Shown piece by piece: positions 24,513 through 33,437 of a stretch of 64,000 nt of DNA. Within the stretch, counting starts at the first letter, position 1, and each line of letters begins with the position of its first letter. This DNA comes from Kribbella sp. NBC_01245. GTDB taxonomy: Bacteria; Actinomycetota; Actinomycetes; Propionibacteriales; Kribbellaceae. The translations under genes were made by a program, and so were the position numbers. The stretch covers positions 4,340,001-4,404,000 of the forward strand of contig NZ_CP108487.1 in the NCBI RefSeq assembly GCF_036226525.1. Direction: 5' to 3'. Under the pieces are notes generated by a model, which was not told the origin of the DNA, searched no databases, and saw nothing but the letters and a program-made list of their open reading frames with translations.

Positions 24513-25036
24513 CGACCGAGGTAGTCCGCGGTGAGGATCACGGTCAGCCGGTCGGCCTTCATGTTCTCGAGGGCGTCCTTGATCCGGGGGATGGCCAGGG
24601 ACGTCGCCAGCTGCTGGGCCTCGGCCTGCATCCCCGGCGGGAAGTAGACCGTGCTGGTGACGATCTTGCCCTTCCAGTTGTCGGCGCCGACGACCTTCCA
24701 GCCTTCAGCCCGGGCACGCTCGGCGACCTGCTCGGCCAGACCCTTGCGACGAGTGTTGTTGTAGACCTCGACGGGCGGACGCTTGTCGACCGGAACACTC
24801 GCGGTCGGAGTCGGCGACGGCGTGCTGGCGGCCTTGATCGGAGGCGTGACGGACACGGTCGCCGTACTCACCGCAGTGGAAGGTGCGGGCGGCGGTTTGG
24901 CGGCACTCTCGGTGCCGCGGGTGCCGAAAAGGAAGAGCAGTCCCGCCACGATCGCCACCACCGCGGCGACCGCGACCAGGGACGAGAGGACCTGACCCCG
25001 CTGGTCGCGGGTGCGGGAACCACCGGCCGGTGCCAT
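24509..25036 (-). CDS. LytR C-terminal domain membrane protein
   Basis: A 175-residue protein: short basic N-terminus, one membrane helix (about 18-42), a Pro/Ser/Thr-rich linker and a C-terminal LytR_C domain beginning PPVEVYNNTRRKGLAEQVAE and ending in an Ile/Val-rich strand. LytR_C domains occur alone or fused to LCP enzymes and act at the cell envelope in an unclear role. ATGA overlap with otsB; upstream is a DUF3263 gene on the same strand. Confidence 0.88.
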   Translation of the reverse strand: MAPAGGSRTRDQRGQVLSSLVAVAAVVAIVAGLLFLFGTRGTESAAKPPPAPSTAVSTATVSVTPPIKAASTPSPTPTASVPVDKRPPVEVYNNTRRKGLAEQVAERARAEGWKVVGADNWKGKIVTSTVYFPPGMQAEAQQLATSLAIPRIKDALENMKADRLTVILTADYLGR

Positions 25037-25044
25037 GAGTTCGC

Positions 25045-25347
25045 TCAGACTTCGATCCCGAGACGGCGCGCCGAGCGGGCCCGCTGGCGGGCGGCCCGCA
25101 GGCGGCGCAGGCGCTTGACCAGCAACGGGTCGTGCGCGAGGGCTTCCGGGCGGTCGATCAACGCGTTCAGGACCTGGTAGTACCGGGTGGCGGACATCTG
25201 GAACTGGTCCCGGATGGCCTGCTCTTTGGCGCCGGCGTACTTCCACCAGTGGCGCTCGAAACCCAGGATAGCGCCGTCGCGCTCGGACAGGCCCTCGATG
25301 GCCTGCTGAGCTGCGGTGTCGGCGGCTGCTGCGTTCGCGCTGTCCAT
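25045..25347 (-). CDS. DUF3263 family protein
   Basis: A 100-residue protein. The core (IEGLSERDGAILGFERHWWKYAG then KEQAIRDQFQMSATRYYQVLNALIDRPEAL) is the DUF3263 helical domain, helix-turn-helix-like and largely actinobacterial. The C-terminus is Arg-rich (KRLRRLRAARQRARSARRL), consistent with nucleic-acid binding. The gene stands 8 bp before the LytR_C gene, a pairing often seen in actinobacteria. The start is ATG at 25347 with GGGAG 9 nt upstream; the frame remains open far upstream but without family content. Confidence 0.88.
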   Translation of the reverse strand: MDSANAAAADTAAQQAIEGLSERDGAILGFERHWWKYAGAKEQAIRDQFQMSATRYYQVLNALIDRPEALAHDPLLVKRLRRLRAARQRARSARRLGIEV

Positions 25348-25454
25348 CGGCTGGTGACTCCCGTGTGCGGTCGGTGATCGTCCGTCCGCGCCCCACTGTA
25401 CGTGCTGAACAACAGCGATGTCATTCACCACGGTCCCCGGGCGCAACGTGTCCA

Positions 25455-25618
25455 AGTGCCCTGCGTCGGAGGTTCCTTGAGTGATTGCGGTGTCCAGGTG
25501 CGTGCATCGCGGTGCTGGAGGAGCGTCCTCGATGCGGAGCATCGTGGATGGTCCACCAGCGCCGTGAGGTGCGTGCCTGGGCGCCGCAAGCGCCAAGGAA
25601 CCTCCGACGCAGGGCACT
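25455..25618. repeat. 164-bp foldback between divergent genes
   Basis: Perfect 25-bp terminal inverted arms (25455-25479, 25594-25618; AGTGCCCTGCGTCGGAGGTT at the left edge) enclose a second imperfect stem of about 28 bp (CCAGGTGCGTGC... against ...GCGTGCCTGG) and a small central hairpin, so nearly the whole element can fold. It lies between divergent promoters (DUF3263 and amidase), where a terminator is not expected. The rest of the 25348-25698 gap shows no gene. Confidence 0.85.
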
Positions 25619-25698
25619 AAGCATGCCGGATGGCGCCGACAGTTTTGGTGACACCGTGTCTCCGGGGCTGGCCGTGTGACTCTGGCAGGATCGTTGGT

Positions 25699-27135
25699 GT
25701 GACCGCGACCCGACCGTTCCCCGCCTCGTCCGACCGGGTCGGTGCGAGCGCTCAAGTCGAGGCGTTGCAGGCCCGGCTGGAGGAGATCGACCCCCTGGTC
25801 CGAGCGGTCTGTACGCCGAATCCGGCCGCGCGCGCCGACGCCGCCCGGCTCGACGAGGAGTACGCCGCGGGCCGCGCCCGGAGCCCGCTCCACGGCGTCC
25901 CGGTGCTGGTCAAGGACAACATCGACACCGCGGGCCTTCCCACCACCGCCGGCTCGAACGCCCTCGCGAGCCAACCGCCGCCGGCGTACGACGCTCCCCT
26001 GGTCCAGCGCCTGCGCGCCGCGGGTTGCCTCATCCTCGGCAAGACCAACCTCAGCGAATGGGCCAACTTCCGCGGCGCGAGCTCGACCTCCGGCTGGAGC
26101 GCGTACGGCGGCCTGACCCGCAACCCGTACGCGTTGAACCGGTCCGCGGGCGGTTCCTCCAGCGGCTCGGGCGCGGCGGTCGCGGCCGGATTGGCCGAGC
26201 TGGCCATCGGCACCGAGACGAACGGGTCGATCGTCTGCCCGGCCGCCCTGAACGGGGTCGTCGGCATCAAACCCACCGTCGGGTTGATCCCGCAGCAGGG
26301 CATCGTCCCGATCTCGCACTCCCAGGACACCGCGGGCCCGATGGCGAGAACCGTCCGGGCTGCCGCGACTCTCCTTTCCGTGCTCGCAACAAACGGTGGG
26401 AGCGGCATCGACTACGCCGCCGTCTGTGTAGATGACGGGCTCGCCGGCAAGCGCATCGGCGTACCGAGAGGCAGTGCGTGGGGCTACTCCCGCGGGCTCG
26501 ACCGCGTCAGCGAGCAAGCCCTCGCGCTGCTCTCCCGCGCGGGCGCCACCATCGTGGACGGGCTGAGCCTGCCGACGCCGAGCCAGGACGAGCAATTACT
26601 AGTGCCCTGCCACGAGCTCAAGACCGGCATGGCGGCCTATCTCGCCACCCGCGCCGAGGGCGGACCGCGCACGCTCGCGGACCTCATCGCCTACAACCGG
26701 GCGCACGCCGACACGGAACTGCGGCACTTCGGCCAGGAGTTGTTCGAGCAGTCCGAACAGACCAAGGGCCTGGACGATCCGGCGTACGTCGCGGCCAGGA
26801 TGTCGGGCCTGCGGACCGGCCGCGACGGCATCGACAACCTGCTCAAGGAGCACGAGCTCGACGCCCTCGTGATGCCCGCCTACTCGCCGGCTTGGACGAT
26901 CGATCTCGTCAACGGTGACAACGTCCTGGGCAGCTCGTCGACGCACGCGGCGCTGGCCGGTTATCCCCTGGTCTGCGTGCCGTCCGGTCTGGTCGAGGGC
27001 CTCCCGGTCGGCCTGCTCTTCAGCGGTACGGCGGGCAGCGACGCCACGCTGATCCAGCTCGCGCACGCCTTCGAGACGATCCGCGTCGCCACGCACGGCC
27101 CCTTCCCACTACCGGAGTTCAGACCATGGACGTAG
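25699..27135 (+). CDS. Amidase signature family protein
   Basis: A 478-residue amidase. The Ser-cisSer-Lys triad is visible: Lys in VLVKDNIDTAG (about residue 73), cis-Ser in SAGGSSSGSGAAVAAG (about 152) and the nucleophile Ser in ETNGSIVCPAALNG (about 176). Start GTG at 25699 has AGGA 8 nt upstream. The enzyme hydrolyses amides; substrate unknown. The 3' end overlaps the next gene by 10 bp. No gatB or gatC is near, so it is unlikely to be GatA. Confidence 0.92.
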   Translation: MTATRPFPASSDRVGASAQVEALQARLEEIDPLVRAVCTPNPAARADAARLDEEYAAGRARSPLHGVPVLVKDNIDTAGLPTTAGSNALASQPPPAYDAPLVQRLRAAGCLILGKTNLSEWANFRGASSTSGWSAYGGLTRNPYALNRSAGGSSSGSGAAVAAGLAELAIGTETNGSIVCPAALNGVVGIKPTVGLIPQQGIVPISHSQDTAGPMARTVRAAATLLSVLATNGGSGIDYAAVCVDDGLAGKRIGVPRGSAWGYSRGLDRVSEQALALLSRAGATIVDGLSLPTPSQDEQLLVPCHELKTGMAAYLATRAEGGPRTLADLIAYNRAHADTELRHFGQELFEQSEQTKGLDDPAYVAARMSGLRTGRDGIDNLLKEHELDALVMPAYSPAWTIDLVNGDNVLGSSSTHAALAGYPLVCVPSGLVEGLPVGLLFSGTAGSDATLIQLAHAFETIRVATHGPFPLPEFRPWT

Positions 27136-28115
27136 TCCGCTGGGGCATCGTTGCCACTGGCAACATCTCGGGATCCTTCACGAAGGACCTCGCGCTACTG
27201 CCGGACGCCGAGGTGACCGCGGTCGCGTCCCGGTCGATGGCCGCCGCGGACCGGTTCGCCGAGACGCACGGCATCGCCCAGCGCTTCGACGACTATCGCG
27301 CGCTGATCGACTCGAAGGCCGTCGACGTGCTCTACATCGGTACGCCGCATCCGCAGCACTACGCGGTCGCCCGGGCCGCGCTCGACGCCGGCATCGCCGT
27401 ACTGTGCGAGAAACCGATCACGCTCAACGCCCGGCAGGGCCGCGATCTGGTCGAGCTGTCGCGTCGTACCGGCACGTTGTTCGCCGAGGCGATGTGGATG
27501 CGGACGGATCCCGTCATCCAGGCGTACTTCGAGGACCTCCGCAGCGGCGTGATCGGCGAACCGTTGCAGGTGCTCGCGGACTTCGGCTTCTTCAAACCGC
27601 AACTACCCGAGCGGCTGCTGCGGCCGGACCTCGGCGGCGGCGCGCTACTCGATCTCGGCATCTACCCGGCGACCTTCGCGTACATGGTGCTGGGCAAGCC
27701 CGAGGCGATGACGGCGATGGCCCAGCTGAGCGACGAGGGTGTGGATCTGGTCACATCGATGATCTGGAAATACCCGGCCGCGATGGCCTCGCTGACCTGC
27801 GGGATGACCGCGCAACTGCCCTGGATCGCCTCCGTGAGTGGGGCTGAGGGCAGTCTGATGCTGCCGGGACGCTGGCATCACCCGGACCACTACGTGCGCC
27901 GTACGGCGGCGGGTGACGAGCAGATCGCCGTACCGAAGAGTGGACTTGGGTACCACTACGAGGCAGCCGAGGTGATGAGATCGCTACGGGCCGGGTTGTT
28001 CGAATGCCCGGCGTTCCCGCACGACGAGACCATCGACATCCTCGAACTGCTCGACGAGGCCCGCAGACAGACCGGGGTCGTTTACCCCGGCGACGACGAA
28101 TATCTGGGTGGATGA
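27126..28115 (+). CDS. Gfo/Idh/MocA family oxidoreductase
   Basis: A 329-residue NAD(P)-dependent dehydrogenase. The Rossmann domain begins RWGIVATGNISGSF, and CEKPITLNARQ is the family's E-K-P motif with the catalytic Lys. The C-terminal domain (about 130-329) contains GGGALLDLGIYPATF. It overlaps the amidase by 10 bp and is followed 6 bp later by otsA. Possible sugar or polyol substrate, by family only. Confidence 0.92.
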   Translation: MDVVRWGIVATGNISGSFTKDLALLPDAEVTAVASRSMAAADRFAETHGIAQRFDDYRALIDSKAVDVLYIGTPHPQHYAVARAALDAGIAVLCEKPITLNARQGRDLVELSRRTGTLFAEAMWMRTDPVIQAYFEDLRSGVIGEPLQVLADFGFFKPQLPERLLRPDLGGGALLDLGIYPATFAYMVLGKPEAMTAMAQLSDEGVDLVTSMIWKYPAAMASLTCGMTAQLPWIASVSGAEGSLMLPGRWHHPDHYVRRTAAGDEQIAVPKSGLGYHYEAAEVMRSLRAGLFECPAFPHDETIDILELLDEARRQTGVVYPGDDEYLGG

Positions 28116-28121
28116 CACTGC

Positions 28122-29519
28122 ATGGACACCGGCCGTAGCGATTTCGTGGTGGTGGCCAACCGGCTGCCCGTTGACCGAGTCGAGACACCGGAAGGAGGCA
28201 CCTCCTGGCGGCGGAGCCCCGGCGGCCTGGTCACCGCGCTCGCTCCAGTGATGCAGCGCCACCAGGGCGCGTGGATCGGCTGGTCCGGCGCAGCCGACGA
28301 GAAGCTGGACCCGTTCGACACCGAGGGCATGCACCTAGTGCCGGTGATGCTGTCCGCCGAGGAGATCGTTCTTTACTACGAAGGCTTCTCCAACGCGACG
28401 CTCTGGCCGCTCTACCACGACGTGATCGCACCACCCGAGTTCCACCGCGAATGGTGGGAGGCGTACGTCGCGGTCAACCGCCGCTTCGCCGAGGCCGCCG
28501 CCGACGCGGCCGCCGACAACGCCGTGGTCTGGGTGCACGACTACCAGCTGCAACTGGTGCCCGCGATGCTGCGGCGGTTGCGGCCGGACGTGCGGATCGG
28601 GTTCTTCCTGCACATCCCGTTCCCGCCGACCGAGCTGTTCGCGCAGATGCCGTGGCGCCGGCAGATCCTCGACGGGCTGATGGGCGCGGACCTGGTCGGC
28701 TTCCAAAGACCCGGGGCTGCGTCGAACTTCGCCCGGCTGGCTCGTAATCGGATGGGCCTGCGGACTCGCGGCGATCGCATCCACTTGCCCGACGATCGGA
28801 TCGTGCGGGCCAAGTCGTTCCCGATCTCCATCGACGTCGGCGAACTCGAGGAGCTCGCGCGCAAGCCCGAGACGCTGGCCCGCGCGCAGGAGATCCGGGA
28901 TGAGGTCGGCAATCCGGAGCACATCCTGCTTGGGATTGACCGGCTCGACTACACGAAGGGCATTCGGCAGCGGATCCGGGCTTTTGGGGAGTTGCTGGAC
29001 GAGAAGCGCGTGTCTGTTGACGACGCTGTTTTCGTTCAGGTCGCTACGCCTAGTCGTGAGCGGGTCGAGCAGTATCGGGTGTTGCGTGACGACATTGAGT
29101 TGCTGGTGGGGCGGATCAATGGTGAGCATGGGCGGATTGGTACGCCTGCGATCAACTACTTGCATACGTCCTTTGCGCGCAACGAGATGGCGGCGTTGTA
29201 TCGGGCTGCTGACGTGGCCGTAGTTACGCCGTTGCGTGATGGGATGAACTTGGTCGCTAAGGAATATGTCGCTTGTCGGTACGACGACACGGGGGCGCTG
29301 GTGTTGAGCGAGTTCGCCGGGGCGGCGGATGAGTTCCGGCAGGCGTTCTTGGTGAACCCGCATGACATCAACGGGATGAAGGACACGATCGTTGAGGCCA
29401 TGCATACGGATGATCGGCAGCTTGGGCGCCGGATGAAGGCGATGCGCAAACACCTGGCCTCCCATGACGTGAACGTCTGGGCCGCTGCCTTCCTCAAGGC
29501 TCTCCATGCAGAGGAGTGA
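28122..29519 (+). CDS. otsA: Trehalose-6-phosphate synthase
   Basis: A 465-residue GT20 glycosyltransferase joining glucose from a nucleotide sugar to glucose-6-phosphate. Seen are [12 protein letters not shown] at the start, [40 protein letters not shown] (Arg/Lys of the donor site) and [12 protein letters not shown]. Length is typical. It follows the oxidoreductase by 6 bp and overlaps the FGGY kinase by 14 bp. From about 28930 codon use becomes noticeably less GC-rich at third positions than in the first half of the gene. Confidence 0.96.
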   Translation: MDTGRSDFVVVANRLPVDRVETPEGGTSWRRSPGGLVTALAPVMQRHQGAWIGWSGAADEKLDPFDTEGMHLVPVMLSAEEIVLYYEGFSNATLWPLYHDVIAPPEFHREWWEAYVAVNRRFAEAAADAAADNAVVWVHDYQLQLVPAMLRRLRPDVRIGFFLHIPFPPTELFAQMPWRRQILDGLMGADLVGFQRPGAASNFARLARNRMGLRTRGDRIHLPDDRIVRAKSFPISIDVGELEELARKPETLARAQEIRDEVGNPEHILLGIDRLDYTKGIRQRIRAFGELLDEKRVSVDDAVFVQVATPSRERVEQYRVLRDDIELLVGRINGEHGRIGTPAINYLHTSFARNEMAALYRAADVAVVTPLRDGMNLVAKEYVACRYDDTGALVLSEFAGAADEFRQAFLVNPHDINGMKDTIVEAMHTDDRQLGRRMKAMRKHLASHDVNVWAAAFLKALHAEE

Positions 29520-30942
29520 CTCGGAGTCTGGTGGATCTATCCTCGCGATTGACCTTGGTACGTCGTCTGCGCGGGCTTTGGTTTTGGATTCTTCCGCGAC
29601 ACCAGTCCCAGGTGCGCTCGCGCGGCACAAGGTGCAGACGGCGTACGGCGCTCAGGGCGAGGCCACCCTCGATCTCGACGGGTACGTCGACGGGCTGCTC
29701 GCGTGCATCGACGAACTCCACGCGGGCGGTCATCTCGAAGACATCCAGCACATCGTGTTGTCGTCGCAGTGGCACTCGATCGTTGCCCTCGACAACTTTG
29801 GCAAGCCGCTTACGCCAGTCATTCCCTGGGTCGATACTCGGTCGATCCCGCCGACCCTGCCTGCGTCTTTCGACGAGCGGGCTTTCCACGCTCGTACGGG
29901 CGCCTGGTTGCACCGGCTCTACTGGTCGCGTCGAATTCCCTGGCTCCGCTCAGTTCTCGGTTCGTCGGTCACGGCCTTCGCGGGTCTACCCGATCTCGTG
30001 CTGGAACGTCTCACTGGAGAGCGTCTAACGTCGGTATCGGTAGCCTCCGGCACTGGTGTTCTGGAGCTTGCCACTGGCGGGTACGACGCTGAGGCCCTTG
30101 CAATTGCAGGGGTTTCGGCCTCGCAGCTCCCGCCGATCGTTCCATCGCGTTGGACTGGGCGGCTCTCGCCGTCGTACGCCTTGCGCTGGCCGTCGCTGGT
30201 CGCCGTACCAGTGCATCCGCCGACTGGGGATGGGGCCGCGTCGAACGTTGGCACGGGTGGGTACGACGTGTCGACGGCTGCGGTGACTATTGGTACGTCG
30301 GCCGCGGTGCGGGTGGTGCATCCGATCGCCGATGCGCCGGAATTGCCGTGGGAGTTGTGGCGGTATCGCGTGGATGACGAGCGCGCGGTGACGGGGATGG
30401 CGTTCTCGGCGGCTGGGAATATGCATGCCTGGCTGACTGGCGTGCTCGATTTGGAGTCGCCTGAGCCGGAAGGTGTGGAGGTCGGGTCGTCGCGGGTGAT
30501 CGCGATTCCCTTCCAGGCTGGGACTCGGCCGCCGGAGACTGTGGCTGGTGGGTCTGGGGTTTATTTCGGGTTGTCGTTTGATGACACGGCGGCGGATTTG
30601 CTGGCGGCGTCGCTGCAAGGGGCGTCGTTGGAGATCGATCGTGGGTTGCGGATGCTCGATTCGCTGTTTGGGCGAGAGCTTGAGGTTGTGTTGGGTGGTG
30701 GGGGTATCCATGCGTCCTCTTGGTGGCGGCGCTGCTTGACGGCGACGTTTGGGCGTGAGGCCGAGGTCTGCTCGGAGGCGGAGGTCGGGGCGCGTGGGGC
30801 TGCCGCAGTTGCGCTCGGGTTGTCGCCTAGCGCCGGCGGCGAACGCCTGACACCTGATCCCGCCGACGCTGCACGCGTGGCATCCCTTCGGCCTCGTTAT
30901 GCCGCTCTTCGCTCTCTCGCTGTGGACGCCTCGTCGGTCTGA
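29506..30942 (+). CDS. FGGY-family carbohydrate kinase, gluconokinase-like
   Basis: A 478-residue sugar kinase. The N-terminal ATPase motif is [14 protein letters not shown] (about residues 12-25); VIPWVDTRS follows, and the second domain has [12 protein letters not shown] and [14 protein letters not shown]. This resembles gluconokinase/xylulokinase-type FGGY proteins; the substrate is not certain. It overlaps otsA by 14 bp. The last 31 bp including the stop lie in the first copy of a 38-bp tandem duplication. Confidence 0.88.
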   Translation: MQRSDSESGGSILAIDLGTSSARALVLDSSATPVPGALARHKVQTAYGAQGEATLDLDGYVDGLLACIDELHAGGHLEDIQHIVLSSQWHSIVALDNFGKPLTPVIPWVDTRSIPPTLPASFDERAFHARTGAWLHRLYWSRRIPWLRSVLGSSVTAFAGLPDLVLERLTGERLTSVSVASGTGVLELATGGYDAEALAIAGVSASQLPPIVPSRWTGRLSPSYALRWPSLVAVPVHPPTGDGAASNVGTGGYDVSTAAVTIGTSAAVRVVHPIADAPELPWELWRYRVDDERAVTGMAFSAAGNMHAWLTGVLDLESPEPEGVEVGSSRVIAIPFQAGTRPPETVAGGSGVYFGLSFDDTAADLLAASLQGASLEIDRGLRMLDSLFGRELEVVLGGGGIHASSWWRRCLTATFGREAEVCSEAEVGARGAAAVALGLSPSAGGERLTPDPADAARVASLRPRYAALRSLAVDASSV

Positions 30943-30987
30943 CGCGGGCCTCTCTCGCTGTGGACGCCTCGTCGGTCTGACGCGGGC
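30912..30987. repeat. 38-bp tandem duplication at the kinase 3' end
   Basis: Two adjacent identical 38-bp units (30912-30949 and 30950-30987), starting CTCTCTCGCTGTGGACGCCT. The first contains the stop codon of the kinase, so the second is a non-coding echo of the gene's last codons. Confidence 0.9.
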
Positions 30988-31033
30988 GGGTCTTTTGGCG
31001 GCACCCGGCCCCCTGAGTTCTTGCGAATTGTTT

Positions 31034-31110
31034 GGTGGATCCGGGCCGCGTCAAGGGCTTCATCGGCTAACGCCGACGCTGACGCGCCCTTGACCCGGCC
31101 CGGCTCCACC
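31034..31110. repeat. Inverted repeat, 25-bp arms
   Basis: Arms 31034-31058 and 31086-31110 (GGTGGATCCGGGCCGCGTCA... at the left) pair with two mismatches around a 27-nt loop that contains its own dyad (CGGCTAACGCCG). No coding sequence is near. Confidence 0.8.
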
Positions 31111-31156
31111 AAGTGCGGCGGGCTATTCAGGGGGCCGAGTGAGGTCTGCCCGTTTG

Positions 31157-31188
31157 CGTCACACCTTCCGTGCACGGAAGGTGTGACG
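31157..31188. repeat. Perfect 32-bp palindrome
   Basis: The 32 bp centred on CCGTGCACGG (CACACCTTCCGTGCACGGAA in the middle) read the same on both strands with no loop at all. A perfect zero-loop dyad of this length is rare; it sits at the upstream edge of the minisatellite. Confidence 0.9.
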
Positions 31189-31198
31189 TGCCGTGCCC

Positions 31199-31522
31199 GG
31201 AGCGGCTCGCGCCTTTCGACCGGATGGCGAGTGCTGCCGTGCCCGGATTGCTCGCGCCTTCCGTGCGCGGACGGCGAGTGCTGCCGCGCCCGGAGCGGCT
31301 CGCGCCTTTCGAGCGGACGGCGAGGGCTGCCATGCCTGGTTGCTCGCGCGTTCCGTGCGCGGACGGCGGGCGGTGCCGCGCCCGGAGCGGCTCGCGCCTT
31401 CGAGCAGATGGCGAGGGCCGCCGTGCCGGGAGCGGGCTCGCGCCGTTCGAGCGGACGGCGACGGCTGCCGTGCCTGGTTTGCTCGCGCCTTCCGTGCGCG
31501 GACTGCGAGTGGTGCCGTGCCC
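31199..31522. repeat. Minisatellite of seven about 46-bp units
   Basis: Seven degenerate units of 44-48 bp run head to tail. Two subtypes alternate: one begins GGAGCGGCTCGCGCC, the other GG(A)TTGCTCGCGCCTTCC; both continue with a GCGGACGGCGAGnGCTGCC block. The order is A B A B A A B. Long frames cross it on both strands because of its composition, but none resembles a protein, and no start or ribosome site is convincing. 31523-31704 shows nothing recognisable. Confidence 0.85.
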
Positions 31523-31704
31523 GGAGTAAGCGGTGTCGCTTCCTGAGTGGACTGGACGTTTTTCGGGCCTGAAAACGTCCAGTTCGCTCGGGAAGAGGGC
31601 CGCGGGCGCCCTCGCGCTGGCTTTCCGTCCGCAAATCGTGCGTTATCCCTTGATCTGCTGGTCCGGGGCCAAATAACCGGCCCGCGGAACCCAGAATCTC
31701 AGAC

Positions 31705-31773
31705 GTTAACCCCCGAGGTGGTGGGTTAACCCCCTCCGATCTCGAGGGTGAACCCACCACCTCAGGGGTTAAC
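31705..31773. repeat. Inverted repeat, 26-bp arms, beside the IS copies
   Basis: Arms 31705-31730 and 31748-31773 (GTTAACCCCCGAGGTGGTGG on the left) pair almost completely around a 17-nt loop. GTTAAC words recur at the arm edges. It lies 68 bp before the left end of the first IS copy. Confidence 0.82.
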
Positions 31774-31841
31774 CCTCCCCATCGGGAGCGCCGCCCCGAA
31801 TTTAGGAGAAGCGCCCTCCAAGTCCGGATGCGCGCCGCCCT

Positions 31842-33399
31842 ATTCCGAGGGTCGACCCCAAAGCCGGTTAGTTAGGCGTTTCGGGTGGTTGCCCAGGACT
31901 GGGTGGGCGTGTTGGACATCGAGCAGCGGAGCTCCGCGGGTAGACAGGTTTGTCCTCGCGAGACAACCAGCTACCGGTGAGGCTCCGCTGCCTGTTCAGT
32001 CTGTCATTACTCGCACGATCAGGGTGGCTGAGGGTGCGTTCGCGCCTGGTCATCTGGGCGAGTTGACCCAGTTCATTCCGTTCGAGATGGTCGATGAGGC
32101 TCTCGCCCAGACTGGCAGGACGCAGGCCCGGGTGCGTGATCTGCCGGCCCGGGTGGTGGTGTATCTGGTCTTGGCGGGGTGCCTGTTCAGCGATCGTGGC
32201 TATGGCCAGGTGTGGCACCGGCTGGTGGCCGGGCTGCACGGCCTGACCGTCGCGACACCCACCGCGGCCGCGTTGACCCATGCCCGGCGGCGACTCGGTG
32301 CTGCACCGTTGAAGGCCTTGTTCGACCTGCTCCGTGGCCCGTCCGCGCCGATCGCCGCTGCCGGGGTGCGGTGGCGGGGACTGCTGGTCACCGCGATCGA
32401 CGGCACCACGATGACCGTGCCGGACACCGCCACCAATCTGGGCGTGTTCACCAAACAGACCGGCAGCCACGGCGGATCGGGCTATCCGCTGTTACGGCTG
32501 ATGGTCGTAGTGTGTTGCGGCACCCGCACCATCATCGACGCGGCCTTCGGGTCAGCTCTGATCGGGGAAACCCGCTATGCGCCGCCGCTACTGGCCCGCA
32601 GCCTGCGCCGCGGGATGATCGTGCTGGCCGACCGGAACTTCGCCGCCCGGCAGGTCATCACCGCGATCACAGACGCCGGCGCCGACCTGCTGATCCGCTG
32701 CAAAGACAACCGCAAACTCCCTGTTCTGCAGCGCCACCGCGATGGCTCCTACCTGTCGATGTGGGATACGACTCCAGTCCGTGTGATCGAGGCCGAGGTC
32801 ACCATCGCCACCAGCAACGGCCGACGCACCGGCACCTACCGGCTCGTCACCACCCTGCTCGACCCCGGCAACCACCCGGCCATCGACCTGGTCAAGCTCT
32901 ACCACCAGCGCTGGGAAATCGAGTCGGCCTACCTGGCGATCAAATCGACCATCCTCGGCGGACACGTCCTGCGCGCCCGCACCCCTGAAGGCATCACCCA
33001 AGAGGTCTACGCACTCCTGATCACCTACCAGGTCCTGCGCCAAGCCATGACCGACGCCACCGACACCCAACCCGGCACCGACCCCGACCGGGCCAGCTTC
33101 ACCATCGCCCTCAACGCCGCCCGCGACCAACTCATCCAAGCCACCGGCGTCATCGCCGGCACCGTAATCGACCTCGTCGGCCACATCGGCCGACTCGTCC
33201 TGGCCAACCTGCTACCCCCACGCCGAACCCGCCTCGGCCCCCGCACCGTCAAACGATCCACCTCCAAATACCCCGCCAAAGGACCCAACACCAACCGCAC
33301 CACCTACCAAGCCACCATCAACATCGACATCCTCACTCCACCGCCCTGACAGCCCACCAACCCGCCTAACTAACCGGCCTTGGGGTCGACCCTCGGAAT
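31842..33399 (+). mobile_element. IS4-type insertion sequence, copy 1 (1558 bp)
   Basis: The element is bounded by inverted ends ATTCCGAGGGTCGACCCCAA, followed by (A/G)GCCGGTTAGTTAGGCG, with one mismatch visible in the first 36 bp. It carries one transposase gene. The end contains the palindrome GGGTCGACCC, and another GGGTCGACCC lies in the spacer to copy 2, so exact tip and target duplication cannot be fixed by eye. Confidence 0.88.
31889..33349 (+). CDS. IS4 family transposase, copy 1
   Basis: A DDE transposase of about 486 residues. The N-terminal domain includes TRTIRVAEGAFAPGHLGELT, a typical IS4 N-terminal motif. Catalytic residues are Asp in VTAIDGTTMT, Asp in VLADRNFA and Glu in YHQRWEIESAYLAIK, which fits the Y-(2)-R-(3)-E-(6)-K signature. 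The start is uncertain: the first in-frame start inside the element is TTG at 31889; a more upstream ATG (31748) lies outside the element. The C-terminus is basic (RTVKRSTSKYPAKG). Confidence 0.88.
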   Translation: MPRTGWACWTSSSGAPRVDRFVLARQPATGEAPLPVQSVITRTIRVAEGAFAPGHLGELTQFIPFEMVDEALAQTGRTQARVRDLPARVVVYLVLAGCLFSDRGYGQVWHRLVAGLHGLTVATPTAAALTHARRRLGAAPLKALFDLLRGPSAPIAAAGVRWRGLLVTAIDGTTMTVPDTATNLGVFTKQTGSHGGSGYPLLRLMVVVCCGTRTIIDAAFGSALIGETRYAPPLLARSLRRGMIVLADRNFAARQVITAITDAGADLLIRCKDNRKLPVLQRHRDGSYLSMWDTTPVRVIEAEVTIATSNGRRTGTYRLVTTLLDPGNHPAIDLVKLYHQRWEIESAYLAIKSTILGGHVLRARTPEGITQEVYALLITYQVLRQAMTDATDTQPGTDPDRASFTIALNAARDQLIQATGVIAGTVIDLVGHIGRLVLANLLPPRRTRLGPRTVKRSTSKYPAKGPNTNRTTYQATINIDILTPPP

Positions 33400-33437
33400 G
33401 GGGGGTCGACCCGGCAAGTTTGGCGAGTCCACCCCCT

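Noticed and set aside
25699-27135. Amidase as GatA of the tRNA amidotransferase
   Set aside because: gatB and gatC are absent nearby and the gene is paired with an oxidoreductase and trehalose synthase.
31199-31522. Possible CRISPR or TALE-like coding repeat in the minisatellite
   Set aside because: Units differ by indels that are not multiples of three and no constant-repeat/variable-spacer pattern exists.
30897-31760. A long minus-strand frame of 287 codons across the repeat region
   Set aside because: It is made of degenerate repeats in a GC-rich minisatellite, has Arg/Ala-rich composition without any family features, and another long frame exists on the plus strand over the same bases.
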